This document shows positions 8,304-17,698 of a DNA stretch of 23,745 nucleotides, piece after piece. How positions within the stretch are numbered: the first letter of the stretch is position 1; every line of letters starts with the position of its first letter. This DNA comes from an uncultured Collinsella sp. GTDB taxonomy: Bacteria > Actinomycetota > Coriobacteriia > Coriobacteriales > Coriobacteriaceae. The translations under genes and the position numbers were made by a program. The stretch covers positions 1 through 23,745 of the forward strand of contig UQSK01000027.1 of the NCBI GenBank assembly GCA_900543605.1. Direction: 5' to 3'. The notes under the pieces were generated by a model. The model was not told the DNA's origin, did not search any database, and worked only from the letters and a program-made list of their open reading frames with translations.

Positions 8304-8311
8304 ACGTTTTC
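8278..8311 (-). promoter_or_regulatory. Two contiguous 17-bp operator-like direct repeats
   Basis: 8278-8294 and 8295-8311 read ATATGTCAATCGTTTTC and ATATGTCAAACGTTTTC, differing at one base and touching end to end. Their core, TCAAACGTTTT, resembles LacI-family operators, which are centred on CG. They probably bind the repressor encoded at 8416-9426. Confidence 0.7.
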
Positions 8312-8347
8312 ACACCAATACGTCTTTTCGCAGTTCCAGTCGTCGGC

Positions 8348-8362
8348 AAACGGTTGACATAT
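8348..8362 (+). promoter_or_regulatory. Third operator-like copy, inverted
   Basis: AAACGGTTGACATAT is the reverse complement of ATATGTCAACCGTTT, the same motif as the tandem pair but in opposite orientation. It lies about 50 bp upstream of the nearer copy, close to five helical turns, which would suit cooperative binding or looping. Confidence 0.55.
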
Positions 8363-8415
8363 GCCGGTGAACGGTCATCAGAGGCGTTTGAGGAATTCTT
8401 TTGGCACGGGATGAA

Positions 8416-9426
8416 CTACGCGGTTTTGCCCTCAATGAGTTCAACGGGGAGCTTGATATTCGATTCGGGATTTTCGCCGTTAATAAGAGCGATGATGGAT
8501 TGCGCCGCGAGCTCTCCGATGCGATCGATATCTTGACGTACGGTTGTTAAGTCAGGCATAAACGTCATAGTTCGGCGAGCACCATCCGCGCCCACGACCT
8601 TAATATCGTCTGGAGTGCTCAAGCCGCGCTGCTTCATCACGTTGAGACAGATGGCCGCCATCGTATCGTCTCCCGCAAAGATGCCGTCAATATCGGGGTT
8701 CTCATCGAGGATCTTCGCAACGACCGCGCCCTTTTCGTCGTCGGGCTTAACGAACTCAACCTCACGGACAAGCGCGGACAAACCGGCCTGCTCAACAACA
8801 TCGAGGTAGGCATCGGTACGCTTATTGGCAGGCATGCGCATGCGGCTATTGCTGCGCAGGCACAGGATACGCCTGCAGCCGTCATCAATCAGACGGCGCG
8901 TGGCGAGCTCGCCAATGCCATAGCTGTCACTTGCAATCTGGACAGAGCCCTCGCCAAGATCGCAGTCGATGCCAACCAGGCTCAAGCCCATCTCGGCATA
9001 TGCCTCGGCACCGATATTGAGGGAGTTGACGATGACGCCGTCGACCATATTGCGGCGGAGCATGTCAATATAGGAACGCTCAAGATCGGGTCGATTGGCG
9101 CTGTTGCACAGCAACATCTTAAAGCCGTTTTCCGCTAACGTGCGCTCGACCGCCTGCACAACCTGAGCATGGAACGGGCTGCTCACAAAGGGAACGATCA
9201 TACCGATAAGATTCAGGCGACCGTTGAGCATGGCACGGGCGATATCGTTGGGCGTATAGTTGATGCGCTCCATCGCGGCATGGACCTTATCGCGGGTCTC
9301 TTGGCTAATATAGCCGCGATTATTAAGCACGCGAGATACCGTAGTAGGCGAAACCCCCGCCACCGCTGCAACTTCCTTGATGCCAGGCTTAGCCGTATCC
9401 TTAGAACGAGCACTCTCGCGAGCCAT
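8416..9426 (-). CDS. LacI family transcriptional repressor of the adjacent sugar operon
   Basis: The protein has 336 residues counted from the ATG at 9424-9426, chosen because GGGGGAGGG stands just upstream; an in-frame ATG seven codons earlier is unlikely. The N-terminal helix-turn-helix (about 16-35: IKEVAAVAGVSPTTVSRVLN) and hinge helix (about 55-68) are typical, followed by a periplasmic-binding-protein-like effector domain starting at NLIGMIVPF. Such repressors release DNA on binding a sugar or sugar phosphate. The gene is oriented like the operon and ends about 180 bp before it. Copies of one motif lie at the operon promoter and just before the repressor gene itself, so it probably controls both. 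Confidence 0.92.
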   Translation of the reverse strand: MARESARSKDTAKPGIKEVAAVAGVSPTTVSRVLNNRGYISQETRDKVHAAMERINYTPNDIARAMLNGRLNLIGMIVPFVSSPFHAQVVQAVERTLAENGFKMLLCNSANRPDLERSYIDMLRRNMVDGVIVNSLNIGAEAYAEMGLSLVGIDCDLGEGSVQIASDSYGIGELATRRLIDDGCRRILCLRSNSRMRMPANKRTDAYLDVVEQAGLSALVREVEFVKPDDEKGAVVAKILDENPDIDGIFAGDDTMAAICLNVMKQRGLSTPDDIKVVGADGARRTMTFMPDLTTVRQDIDRIGELAAQSIIALINGENPESNIKLPVELIEGKTA

Positions 9427-9445
9427 AGCACCCTCCCCCATCAAC

Positions 9446-9462
9446 ATGTCATACGTTTACAT
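9446..9462. promoter_or_regulatory. Operator-like site in front of the repressor gene
   Basis: ATGTCATACGTTTACAT is a partial palindrome (ATGT..ACAT around C-G) and matches the operon repeats in its left half (ATGTCA-A/T-N-CGTTT). It sits 20-36 bp before the repressor ATG, so autoregulation is likely. Confidence 0.55.
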
Positions 9463-9579
9463 ACGAACAAAGCATACCCCAACAACAGCGGGAAGACGGT
9501 AACAGTACAAGTAAGTAAACGACTCATCCAAATAATTAGGAGAGTTCCGCCTAAAGGGTGACTCCGAAGAACCCCGCTT

Positions 9580-9702
9580 GGCCGTTTTTGGGTTATTTTC
9601 CAAAACATCCCGCAGGACGCAAAGAGGCCCCGCCGCGCAACGCGCGCAGCGGAGCCTCTTTGCATGTCCGAGGACGTTTTGGAAAATAACCCAAAACCGG
9701 CC
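9580..9702. repeat. Nested long palindrome downstream of the grcA-like gene
   Basis: The outer arms 9580-9606 and 9676-9702 pair at 26 of 27 positions. Inside, 9619-9633 and 9649-9663 pair at 14 of 15 (GCAAAGAGGC on the left), capped by a CGCG-rich loop. It begins about 28 bp after the stop of the small glycyl-radical gene, so the inner hairpin may end the pflB-grcA transcript. The outer AT-rich arms are more than a terminator needs. Nothing gene-like is seen in 9463-9579. Confidence 0.8.
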
Positions 9703-9730
9703 CCAGTAATCCTACAGGAGTTAAATCCCT

Positions 9731-9982
9731 TTAGAACTTGTTGTGGAAGGTACGCGCAATGACCTCGTCCTGCTGCTCCTTGGTGAGCGTGTGGAAGTTC
9801 ACGGCATAGCCGGAAACGCGGATGGTCAGCTGCGGGTACTTCTCGGGGTGAGCCTGAGCGTCGAGCAGCGTCTCACGGTTGAAGACGTTGATGTTCAGGT
9901 GGTGGCCACCCTTTTCGGCGTAAGCGTCGAGCATGTGGACCAGGTTATCGGCCTGGGTCTCGGAAACTTCAGAAACCTTCAT
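9731..9982 (-). CDS. grcA: Glycyl-radical domain protein, GrcA-like small subunit of a split pyruvate formate-lyase
   Basis: The protein has 83 residues. Residues 12-83 match the C-terminal domain of PFL and E. coli GrcA (YfiD): GGHHLNINVFNRE (25-37), HPEKYPQLTI (45-54), and the glycyl-radical loop R55-V-S-G58-Y-A-V, where G58 would carry the radical. It has its own ATG with a strong AAGGAGA (9989-9995) six bases upstream. It lies 85 bp after the pflB stop, in a different frame. The neighbouring PflB lacks this domain entirely, so this protein is probably an obligate partner rather than the optional repair factor GrcA is in E. coli. Activation by PflA would occur on this subunit. Confidence 0.93.
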   Translation of the reverse strand: MKVSEVSETQADNLVHMLDAYAEKGGHHLNINVFNRETLLDAQAHPEKYPQLTIRVSGYAVNFHTLTKEQQDEVIARTFHNKF

Positions 9983-10005
9983 AATATGTCTCCTTCGATT
10001 AATAG

Positions 10006-10025
10006 GCGCCGGCCGAAACCGGCGC
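10006..10025 (-). promoter_or_regulatory. GC-rich hairpin between pflB and grcA
   Basis: Arms GCGCCGG (10006-10012) and CCGGCGC (10019-10025) pair perfectly around a 6-nt loop, just upstream of the grcA ribosome binding site. It has no U-run, so it may serve as an RNA stability or processing element. Confidence 0.6.
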
Positions 10026-10031
10026 GCTAAT

Positions 10032-10056
10032 CAGTAATCGTTATTGTTAGTATAGC
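10032..10056 (-). promoter_or_regulatory. AT-rich hairpin directly after the pflB stop
   Basis: ATTGTTAGT (10033-10041) pairs perfectly with ACTAACAAT (10047-10055) around a 5-nt loop, and one more A-T pair extends it. It starts 12 bases after the pflB stop codon. With the second hairpin it may set the ratio of the two PFL subunits. Confidence 0.6.
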
Positions 10057-10067
10057 ACTAACAATAG

Positions 10068-12119
<2,052 letters not shown>

Positions 12120-12240
12120 TGTGTAACCACGCTCCTAGTTACGTGTAATGCGGCGCTCTCTCACACCGCTGCTTATTGAATTCTTGAATTATCGGCTTGC
12201 ACTACCGGCTTCTTCCGTTCTTCACCACACGTTGGTACAG

Positions 12241-12256
12241 GGAAAAACGTTTGTCC
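12241..12256. promoter_or_regulatory. Cre-like palindrome upstream of pflB
   Basis: GGAAAAACGTTTGTCC is a 16-bp palindrome with one mismatched pair, centred on AAACGTTT, typical of LacI/CcpA-family sites. It lies about 120 bp before the pflB ATG. Farther up, TATAAC (on the minus strand, near 12335) is a fair -10 box. No gene is visible in 12120-12668. Confidence 0.4.
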
Positions 12257-12496
12257 GCCTTGGAACTACAACCCAAAACCCAAGATTTCACCCGTCTGAG
12301 AAGGATAACATAGCCACCCTCTCCATCTGGGCTGTTATATGTTTCTTTTTTTATATCATAATGGCGTTTTTTACAAATCCGCAGGAAATGCGAGCGCAAA
12401 CAACTACCGTTCACCGATTTGTTTGGTTTTTTCCTTGCCTTTGTACGACGTTCACTCTAGCTGTTATGCCAGCTTTAGCAGGGTAAAGTACCTCTG

Positions 12497-12602
12497 AGTA
12501 GGCTTTAGGACATGCCTAACGATCTGCCCCTAACTTTGCTGGCACCGACGGTGTACGGAGGTCGCCTAAAGGTAGTTTTCTAGGCATGTCCCAAAATCTA
12601 CC
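12497..12602. repeat. 106-bp element with 22-bp inverted ends
   Basis: Arms 12497-12518 and 12581-12602 match at 18 of 22 positions, the inner 11 (GGACATGCCTA) perfectly. Inside lies the tight palindrome CACCGACGGTG (12543-12553). It stands between the divergent pflB and marR promoters. It could be a dispersed palindromic element or a bidirectional end structure. Confidence 0.6.
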
Positions 12603-12631
12603 GCATAGGGTGCGCGTGCAAGGGTATCATC

Positions 12632-12674
12632 TTTCACCGAAAATAGTTTCTAGTGTTAGGGGTTTTCGGTGGAA
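12632..12674. promoter_or_regulatory. Inverted repeat at the marR start, candidate autoregulatory operator
   Basis: TTTCACCGAAAA (12632-12643) and TTTTCGGTGGAA (12663-12674) pair at 11 of 12 positions across 19 bp. The right arm covers the GTG start codon and the spacer holds the ribosome binding site, so a bound regulator or an RNA hairpin here would block expression of the operon. Confidence 0.55.
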
Positions 12675-13118
12675 GATACCGATTTCCGTGAACTTGGACG
12701 TCAGCTCCTTACCGAGTTCGGCAGCATGCATCAGCGCATTTCGCGTTTTGCGGACAAAGCCCTCGGCGGCGAGATGGCCGTCATGCGCGCCCTCATACTC
12801 GCCGGCGGTTCGCTCACGCCGAGCGAACTCGCTGATCGTGCCTGGGTCTCGAGCGCCCGTATCGCCAATATCTTACGCGCCCTCGAGGCCAAGGGCTGGG
12901 TCGAGCGCGAGCACTCAAAGACTGACCGTCGTCGCGTACACGTCATAGTGACCGACAAGGGATTCCAGGATCTAGAAATCAAACGTCGGGAATTCGAGAA
13001 CCGCACTGCGGCTTTCCTCGAGCAGCTCGGCGAAACAGATACCCAAGAGATGGTGCGTCTTCTAAGGCGTGCCAACGAAATTATCGACCGCAATCAAGAA
13101 AGGAGAGATGCCGAGTGA
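12669..13118 (+). CDS. MarR family transcriptional regulator
   Basis: The protein has 149 residues and starts at GTG with AGGGG six bases upstream. A winged helix-turn-helix occupies about 35-100, with the recognition region LTPSELADRAWVSSARIANI and the wing motif D86-RRR followed by VHVIVTDKG, both typical of MarR. N- and C-terminal helices form the dimer interface. Its stop codon overlaps the start of the first ABC gene (GTGA), so the three genes form one operon. MarR proteins often repress linked exporter genes until a small hydrophobic ligand binds; the inverted repeat over its start supports autoregulation. The ligand is unknown. Confidence 0.92.
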   Translation: MEDTDFRELGRQLLTEFGSMHQRISRFADKALGGEMAVMRALILAGGSLTPSELADRAWVSSARIANILRALEAKGWVEREHSKTDRRRVHVIVTDKGFQDLEIKRREFENRTAAFLEQLGETDTQEMVRLLRRANEIIDRNQERRDAE

Positions 13119-15481
13119 GGATTCTCAAGCTCTTTAAAAAGCATATCCTGGCACTGTTCGCAGCTATCGTGCTTATCGTAATCAGCTGCAACGCCGATCT
13201 GGCGCTGCCTACCTATATGAGCGACATCGTCGACGTGGGTGTGCAGCAAGGCGGCATCGCCTCGCCCGTACCCGACACCATCCGCGCCGAATCGCTCGAC
13301 GACCTTGAACTCTTTATGAGCACCAAGGACGCCAAGACGGTAGAGGCTGCGTTTGGCAAGGCAGACAAAAACGGCATTCGAACGTACAAGGGTACCGAGG
13401 AAGAGCGTGCCGATGGAGGCAAGATTGCCGACATTATGAGCCTGCCCGAGACTGTCGTCCTTTCGCTCGACCAGGGCATTGACGCCGACTCCATGGGCGA
13501 CATGATGGGCTCGTCCAGCGAGAAAGACAACAACGCTGCCCAGGCCATGCCCACCCCCGAGCAAATGGCAGCGATGACGCCCGAGCAGCTCGCCGAGATG
13601 CAGCAGAAGGCCGCAGCGGCGCAGAACATGCAAAAGCAGATCGATGCCGACGGCGGTAAGATCACCATGAAGAGCCTGCGCCTGGGTGTCGAGGGCGGTC
13701 TGGTAGACCAGGGCAAGCTCGTCGAGGGCGCCAACGATATGGCAGACAAAATGGGCTCCATGTCGGGCTCCATCGTGACCCAGCGCGCCGTGAGCTACGT
13801 GCAGGACGAGTACAAGGCACAGGGCATCGACCCCGCCGACGTGCAGAACGCCTACCTGGGCCGCATGGCGACCACGATGTTTGGTCTGTGTCTGGTGTCG
13901 CTGGTCGCCACCATCCTGACCGGCGCCGTGGCTTCGCGCACCGCCTGCTCCATCGCCCGCGACCTGCGCCGCGAGACCTTCAACAAGGTTATGCACTTCT
14001 CGCCGGCCGAGGTGGGCAAGTTTAGCCAGGCCTCGCTCATCACCCGCTGCACCAACGACATTCAGCAGATTCAGATGGCCGCAACCCTGTTTATCCGCAT
14101 GTGCCTGATGGCCCCCGTCATGGGCATCGTCGCCGTCATGCGCGTCCTGGCCAACCACACCGGCCTGGAGTGGACCATCGCCGTGGCCATCATCGCGGTC
14201 TCGGCCGTTGTCGGCGTGCTCATGGGCCTCACCATGCCCAAGTTCAAAAAGATGCAGAGCTTTGTGGACCGCGTGAACCTTACCGCCCGCGAGCTGCTCG
14301 ACGGCCTTATGCCCATCCGCTCGTTCAACCGCGAGGAACATGAGCTCGAGCGTTTTGACAAGGCTTCGCTCGACCTAATGACCACGCAGCTCTACACCAA
14401 CCGCGCCATGAGCTTTATGATGCCGCTCATGATGCTCGTCATGAACTGCATCACCGTGCTTATCGTCTGGTTTGGCGCGCAGGGCGTGTCCGACGGCGTG
14501 ATGCAGGTCGGCAACATGATGGCGTTCATCTCCTACACCATGCAGATCGTCATGGCGTTTATGATCCTCACCATGGTTTCGGTCATCCTGCCCCGCGCCG
14601 AGGTCGCAGCCGAGCGCGTGGAAGAGGTCATCACCTGCCCCACGAGCATCAACGACCCCACCTCGCCCAAACTGCCCGCTGCCAGCGCGCCGCGCGGCGA
14701 GCTCACCTTCCGTGACGTGAGTTTCCAGTATCCCGATGCCCGCGCCGACGTCATTAGCGGTGTAAACTTCACCACGCACGCCGGCCAGATGCTCGGCATC
14801 ATTGGCTCCACGGGCTCGGGCAAGTCCACGCTTGTGCAGCTCATCCCGCGCCTGTACGACGTCACGGGCGGCAGCATTTCGCTCGACGGCATCGACGTGC
14901 GCGACATGACCCTTTCCGAGCTGCGCCGCCGCATTGGCTATATCCCGCAGCAGGGACGCCTGTTCTCGGGCACCGTCGAGAGCAACCTCAAGTTTGCCGG
15001 CGACATGGTGAGCGACGAGGACATGTGCCAGGCGGCACGCGTCGCCCAGGCCGAGGACTTTATCGCCGAGCGCGAGGGCGGCTATGACTCCCCCATCAGC
15101 CAGGGCGGCTCCAATGTCTCGGGCGGTCAGCGTCAGCGCCTAGCCATCGCCCGCGCCCTGGCCAAAAAGCCCGAGGTCGTGGTGTTCGATGACTCGTTTA
15201 GCGCCCTCGACTACAAGACCGACGCTCGCCTGCGCGAAGAGCTTGCCAAAAACGTTACCGACGCCGCGCTCGTGGTCGTGGCCCAGCGCATCGCGACCAT
15301 CATGCACGCCGACCAGATCATCGTGCTCGACGACGGCCACGTGGTGGGCACCGGTACGCACGAGGAGCTGCTGCGCAGCTGCCCGGCGTACCTGGAGATC
15401 GCACAGTCGCAGCTTTCCGCCGAGGAGTTGGGGCTTACCCAAGAAGAAATTGCAGCCGTCACGGAAGGAGGCGAGCGCTAA
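13115..15481 (+). CDS. ABC exporter half-transporter, degenerate-site subunit with large external insert
   Basis: The protein has 788 residues, about 200 longer than usual for this family (TM287/BmrC/LmrC type). Membrane helix 1 is at about 10-25 and helix 2 at about 252-272. Between them is a Met-, Gln- and Ala-rich insert predicted to face outside. The ATPase domain has Walker A GSTGSGKST (564-572), Q612, signature VSGGQ (668-672), and Walker B ending D692-D693, with Asp in place of the catalytic Glu. Q724 replaces the switch His. These are the known marks of the non-hydrolysing site in heterodimeric exporters. It starts at GTG overlapping marR by 4 bp, and its stop overlaps the next ATG (TAATG). 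Together with the next protein it forms a drug- or lipid-type exporter; substrate unknown. Confidence 0.93.
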   Translation: MRILKLFKKHILALFAAIVLIVISCNADLALPTYMSDIVDVGVQQGGIASPVPDTIRAESLDDLELFMSTKDAKTVEAAFGKADKNGIRTYKGTEEERADGGKIADIMSLPETVVLSLDQGIDADSMGDMMGSSSEKDNNAAQAMPTPEQMAAMTPEQLAEMQQKAAAAQNMQKQIDADGGKITMKSLRLGVEGGLVDQGKLVEGANDMADKMGSMSGSIVTQRAVSYVQDEYKAQGIDPADVQNAYLGRMATTMFGLCLVSLVATILTGAVASRTACSIARDLRRETFNKVMHFSPAEVGKFSQASLITRCTNDIQQIQMAATLFIRMCLMAPVMGIVAVMRVLANHTGLEWTIAVAIIAVSAVVGVLMGLTMPKFKKMQSFVDRVNLTARELLDGLMPIRSFNREEHELERFDKASLDLMTTQLYTNRAMSFMMPLMMLVMNCITVLIVWFGAQGVSDGVMQVGNMMAFISYTMQIVMAFMILTMVSVILPRAEVAAERVEEVITCPTSINDPTSPKLPAASAPRGELTFRDVSFQYPDARADVISGVNFTTHAGQMLGIIGSTGSGKSTLVQLIPRLYDVTGGSISLDGIDVRDMTLSELRRRIGYIPQQGRLFSGTVESNLKFAGDMVSDEDMCQAARVAQAEDFIAEREGGYDSPISQGGSNVSGGQRQRLAIARALAKKPEVVVFDDSFSALDYKTDARLREELAKNVTDAALVVVAQRIATIMHADQIIVLDDGHVVGTGTHEELLRSCPAYLEIAQSQLSAEELGLTQEEIAAVTEGGER

Positions 15482-17337
15482 TGGCAGACGAGACCAAGAC
15501 TCAGATTCCCAAGCCCACCCGCCAGCGTGGTCCCATGGGCCGCATGGGCGGCATGCGTCGCGGCGAAAAGGCCAAGGACTTTAAGGGCACCATGAGGCAG
15601 CTGCTCGGCTATATCGGCCAGCACAAGATTGCCGTGTTTGCCGCCGTCGCCTTTGCCGTGTGCTCGGTCATCTTTAACATTGTGGGACCCAAGGTGCTCG
15701 GCCAGGTTACCACCAAACTGTTCGAGGGCCTGGTTGCCAAGGTCAACGGTACCGGCGATGTCGACTTTGACTGGATCGCCAAGACGCTCGGCTTTTTGCT
15801 CTGCCTGTATCTGGCGAGCTCTGTCTGCAGCCTGGTCCAGGGCTGGCTCATGACCGGCGTCACGCAAAAGATCTGCTACCGCATGCGCAAGGAAATCGCC
15901 GCCAAGATTGCCGTCGTGCCGATGAGCTACTTCAACGGCCACAGCAAGGGAGACGTACTCAGCCGCATCACCAACGACGTCGATACGCTGGGTCAGTCGC
16001 TCAACCAGAGCGTGACGCAGCTCATCACGTCGGTGACGCAGATTATCGGCGTGCTCGTCATGATGCTTTCGATCAGCCTGCCGCTTACCGGCGTCACCGT
16101 GCTCACGCTGCCGGCCGCCGCGATTATCTTGACCGTAATGATTCACTTCTCGCAGCCGTACTTCCGCGAGCAACAGCAGGTTCTGGGCGCCGTCAACGGC
16201 ATTATCGAGGAGGACTTTGCCGGCCAGAACGTCATCCAGGTGTTCGACCGCGCCGAGGCCTCAATCGAGGAGTTCGACCGTCAAAACGACCGCCTCTTTA
16301 TTAGTGGCTGGCGCTCGCAGTTCCTGTCGGGCCTGATGATGCCGCTTATGAGCTTGGTGGGCAACATGGGCTACGTGGGCGTCGTCGTGGTGGGCGCGCA
16401 GCTCGCACTGACCGGCAATGCCACGCCCGGCGACATCCAGAGCTTTATCCAGTACGTTCGCAACTTTACGCAACCCGTGCAGCAGCTGGGCAACGTGAGC
16501 AACACGATGCAGTCGATGGCTGCCGCCACCGAGCGCGTCTTTGAGTTCCTGGCCGCGCCCGAGGAGGAGCAGAAGGCCGACGCGCAGATTCCCGAAAAGC
16601 GCCCCGGCCACGTGGAGTTCGACCATGTCAAGTTTGGCTACACGCCCGACAAGACCATCATCCACGACTTTAGCTGCGAGGCGCAGCCCGGCCAGACCAT
16701 CGCCATCGTCGGCCCCACCGGCGCCGGCAAGACCACGCTCATCAAGCTGCTGCAGCGCTTCTACGACGTGGACGGCGGCTCGCTGCGTGTCGAGGGCGTC
16801 GACGTGCGCGACTGGGACCGCGCGGCACTTCGCGGCGAGTTTGCCATGGTGCTGCAGGATACCTGGCTGTTTAACGGCACCATCCGCGAGAACATCCGCT
16901 ACGGACGCCCCGACGCGAGCGATGCCGAGGTCGAAGCCGCTGCACGCGCCGCACGCTGCGACCACTTTATCCATACGCTCGCCGGCGGCTACGACTTTAT
17001 GATCAACGAGGAGGGCACTAACCTGTCGCAGGGTCAGCGCCAGCTCGTGACCATCGCCCGTGCCATTTTGGCTGACCGCCCGGCGCTGATTCTGGACGAG
17101 GCGACCTCCAACGTCGATACCCGCACCGAGGAGCTCATTCAGCGCGCCATGGATGCGCTGATGCAGGGCCGTACAAGCTTTGTCATCGCGCACCGCCTGT
17201 CCACGATCCGCAACGCCGACGTGATCTTGGTAATTCGCGATGGCGACATCGTCGAGAAGGGTACGCACGACGAGCTGCTCGCCCAAGGCGGCTTCTACGC
17301 CGACCTGTACAACTCGCAGTTCGACGAAGCGGCGTAG
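15481..17337 (+). CDS. ABC exporter half-transporter, catalytically canonical subunit
   Basis: The protein has 618 residues: a basic, Met/Gly-rich N-terminus (1-35), six membrane helices (about 45-330) and an ATPase domain. Walker A is GPTGAGKTT (411-419), Q-loop Q459, signature LSQGQ (515-519, with Gln in place of Gly), Walker B ALILD539-E540, and switch H571. The catalytic Glu and His are present, complementing the degenerate subunit encoded just upstream. This is the usual pairing in heterodimeric exporters such as TM287/288, BmrCD and LmrCD. Start and stop overlap by one base with the preceding gene, implying coupled translation in equal amounts. A strong terminator follows 32 bp after the stop. 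Confidence 0.95.
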   Translation: MADETKTQIPKPTRQRGPMGRMGGMRRGEKAKDFKGTMRQLLGYIGQHKIAVFAAVAFAVCSVIFNIVGPKVLGQVTTKLFEGLVAKVNGTGDVDFDWIAKTLGFLLCLYLASSVCSLVQGWLMTGVTQKICYRMRKEIAAKIAVVPMSYFNGHSKGDVLSRITNDVDTLGQSLNQSVTQLITSVTQIIGVLVMMLSISLPLTGVTVLTLPAAAIILTVMIHFSQPYFREQQQVLGAVNGIIEEDFAGQNVIQVFDRAEASIEEFDRQNDRLFISGWRSQFLSGLMMPLMSLVGNMGYVGVVVVGAQLALTGNATPGDIQSFIQYVRNFTQPVQQLGNVSNTMQSMAAATERVFEFLAAPEEEQKADAQIPEKRPGHVEFDHVKFGYTPDKTIIHDFSCEAQPGQTIAIVGPTGAGKTTLIKLLQRFYDVDGGSLRVEGVDVRDWDRAALRGEFAMVLQDTWLFNGTIRENIRYGRPDASDAEVEAAARAARCDHFIHTLAGGYDFMINEEGTNLSQGQRQLVTIARAILADRPALILDEATSNVDTRTEELIQRAMDALMQGRTSFVIAHRLSTIRNADVILVIRDGDIVEKGTHDELLAQGGFYADLYNSQFDEAA

Positions 17338-17368
17338 ACTCCGCCGCAGAGAACGGATAATGCCCGAG

Positions 17369-17404
17369 AACGGGGGCGCAGGACAACCTGCGCCCCCGTT
17401 TTTT
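17369..17404 (+). terminator. Rho-independent terminator of the marR-ABC operon
   Basis: A perfect 14-bp stem (AACGGGGGCGCAGG, 17369-17382, with 17387-17400), loop ACAA, followed by a run of T to 17404. Confidence 0.95.
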
Positions 17405-17458
17405 CGTCCACGGCACTCGAATTAGCTCTCTTGGGGCCCGATTGACAGCCCCTTCCGG

Positions 17459-17698
17459 ACCCTGTGGCCAAAAAAGGTCAAATATGAGTACTGTTACATT
17501 TTTAGTAGCAGCCAAAACCGCCTCAAATGACCTCTTTGCGGCTTCTATACGCCTTCAAATTAATCAAAACGCCCGTTAGCATGCTTCTGTGTGCCAACGT
17601 TAATGAACATATTTGCTGTTGTGCCTATTATCTTGTAAGCTCGATATGAGACTGCGCCAGCAACAGTACTCATATTTGCCATTTTTTGCCCACGGGGT
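17459..17698. mobile_element. 240-bp MITE-like element with 39-bp terminal inverted repeats
   Basis: The ends 17459-17497 and 17660-17698 are inverted copies at 34 of 39 positions, including a perfect 17-bp block CAAATATGAGTACTGTT. The 162-bp interior has no credible reading frame, and its AT content is higher than that of the flanking genes. I see no clear target-site duplication next to the ends. The structure fits a non-autonomous miniature transposable element or a dispersed structured repeat; copy number elsewhere would decide. Confidence 0.65.

Noticed and set aside
8275..8362. Repeats before the GH32 operon as a small CRISPR array
   Set aside because: The 17-bp units touch with no spacers, are few, and match a LacI-type operator and promoter; no cas genes are near.
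9731..9982. The small gene as a decayed remnant (pseudogene) of PFL
   Set aside because: Its radical loop and all flanking conserved residues are intact and it has clean start and stop signals, which fits a working subunit.
12355..12486. Small plus-strand membrane-like peptide in the pflB-marR space
   Set aside because: The frame has no ribosome binding site, overlaps the T-rich pflB promoter region, and its hydrophobicity comes from poly-T tracts.
13094..14341. Minus-strand open frame opposite the first ABC gene
   Set aside because: His/Gly-rich shadow translation typical of antisense frames in GC-rich genes; no start signals.
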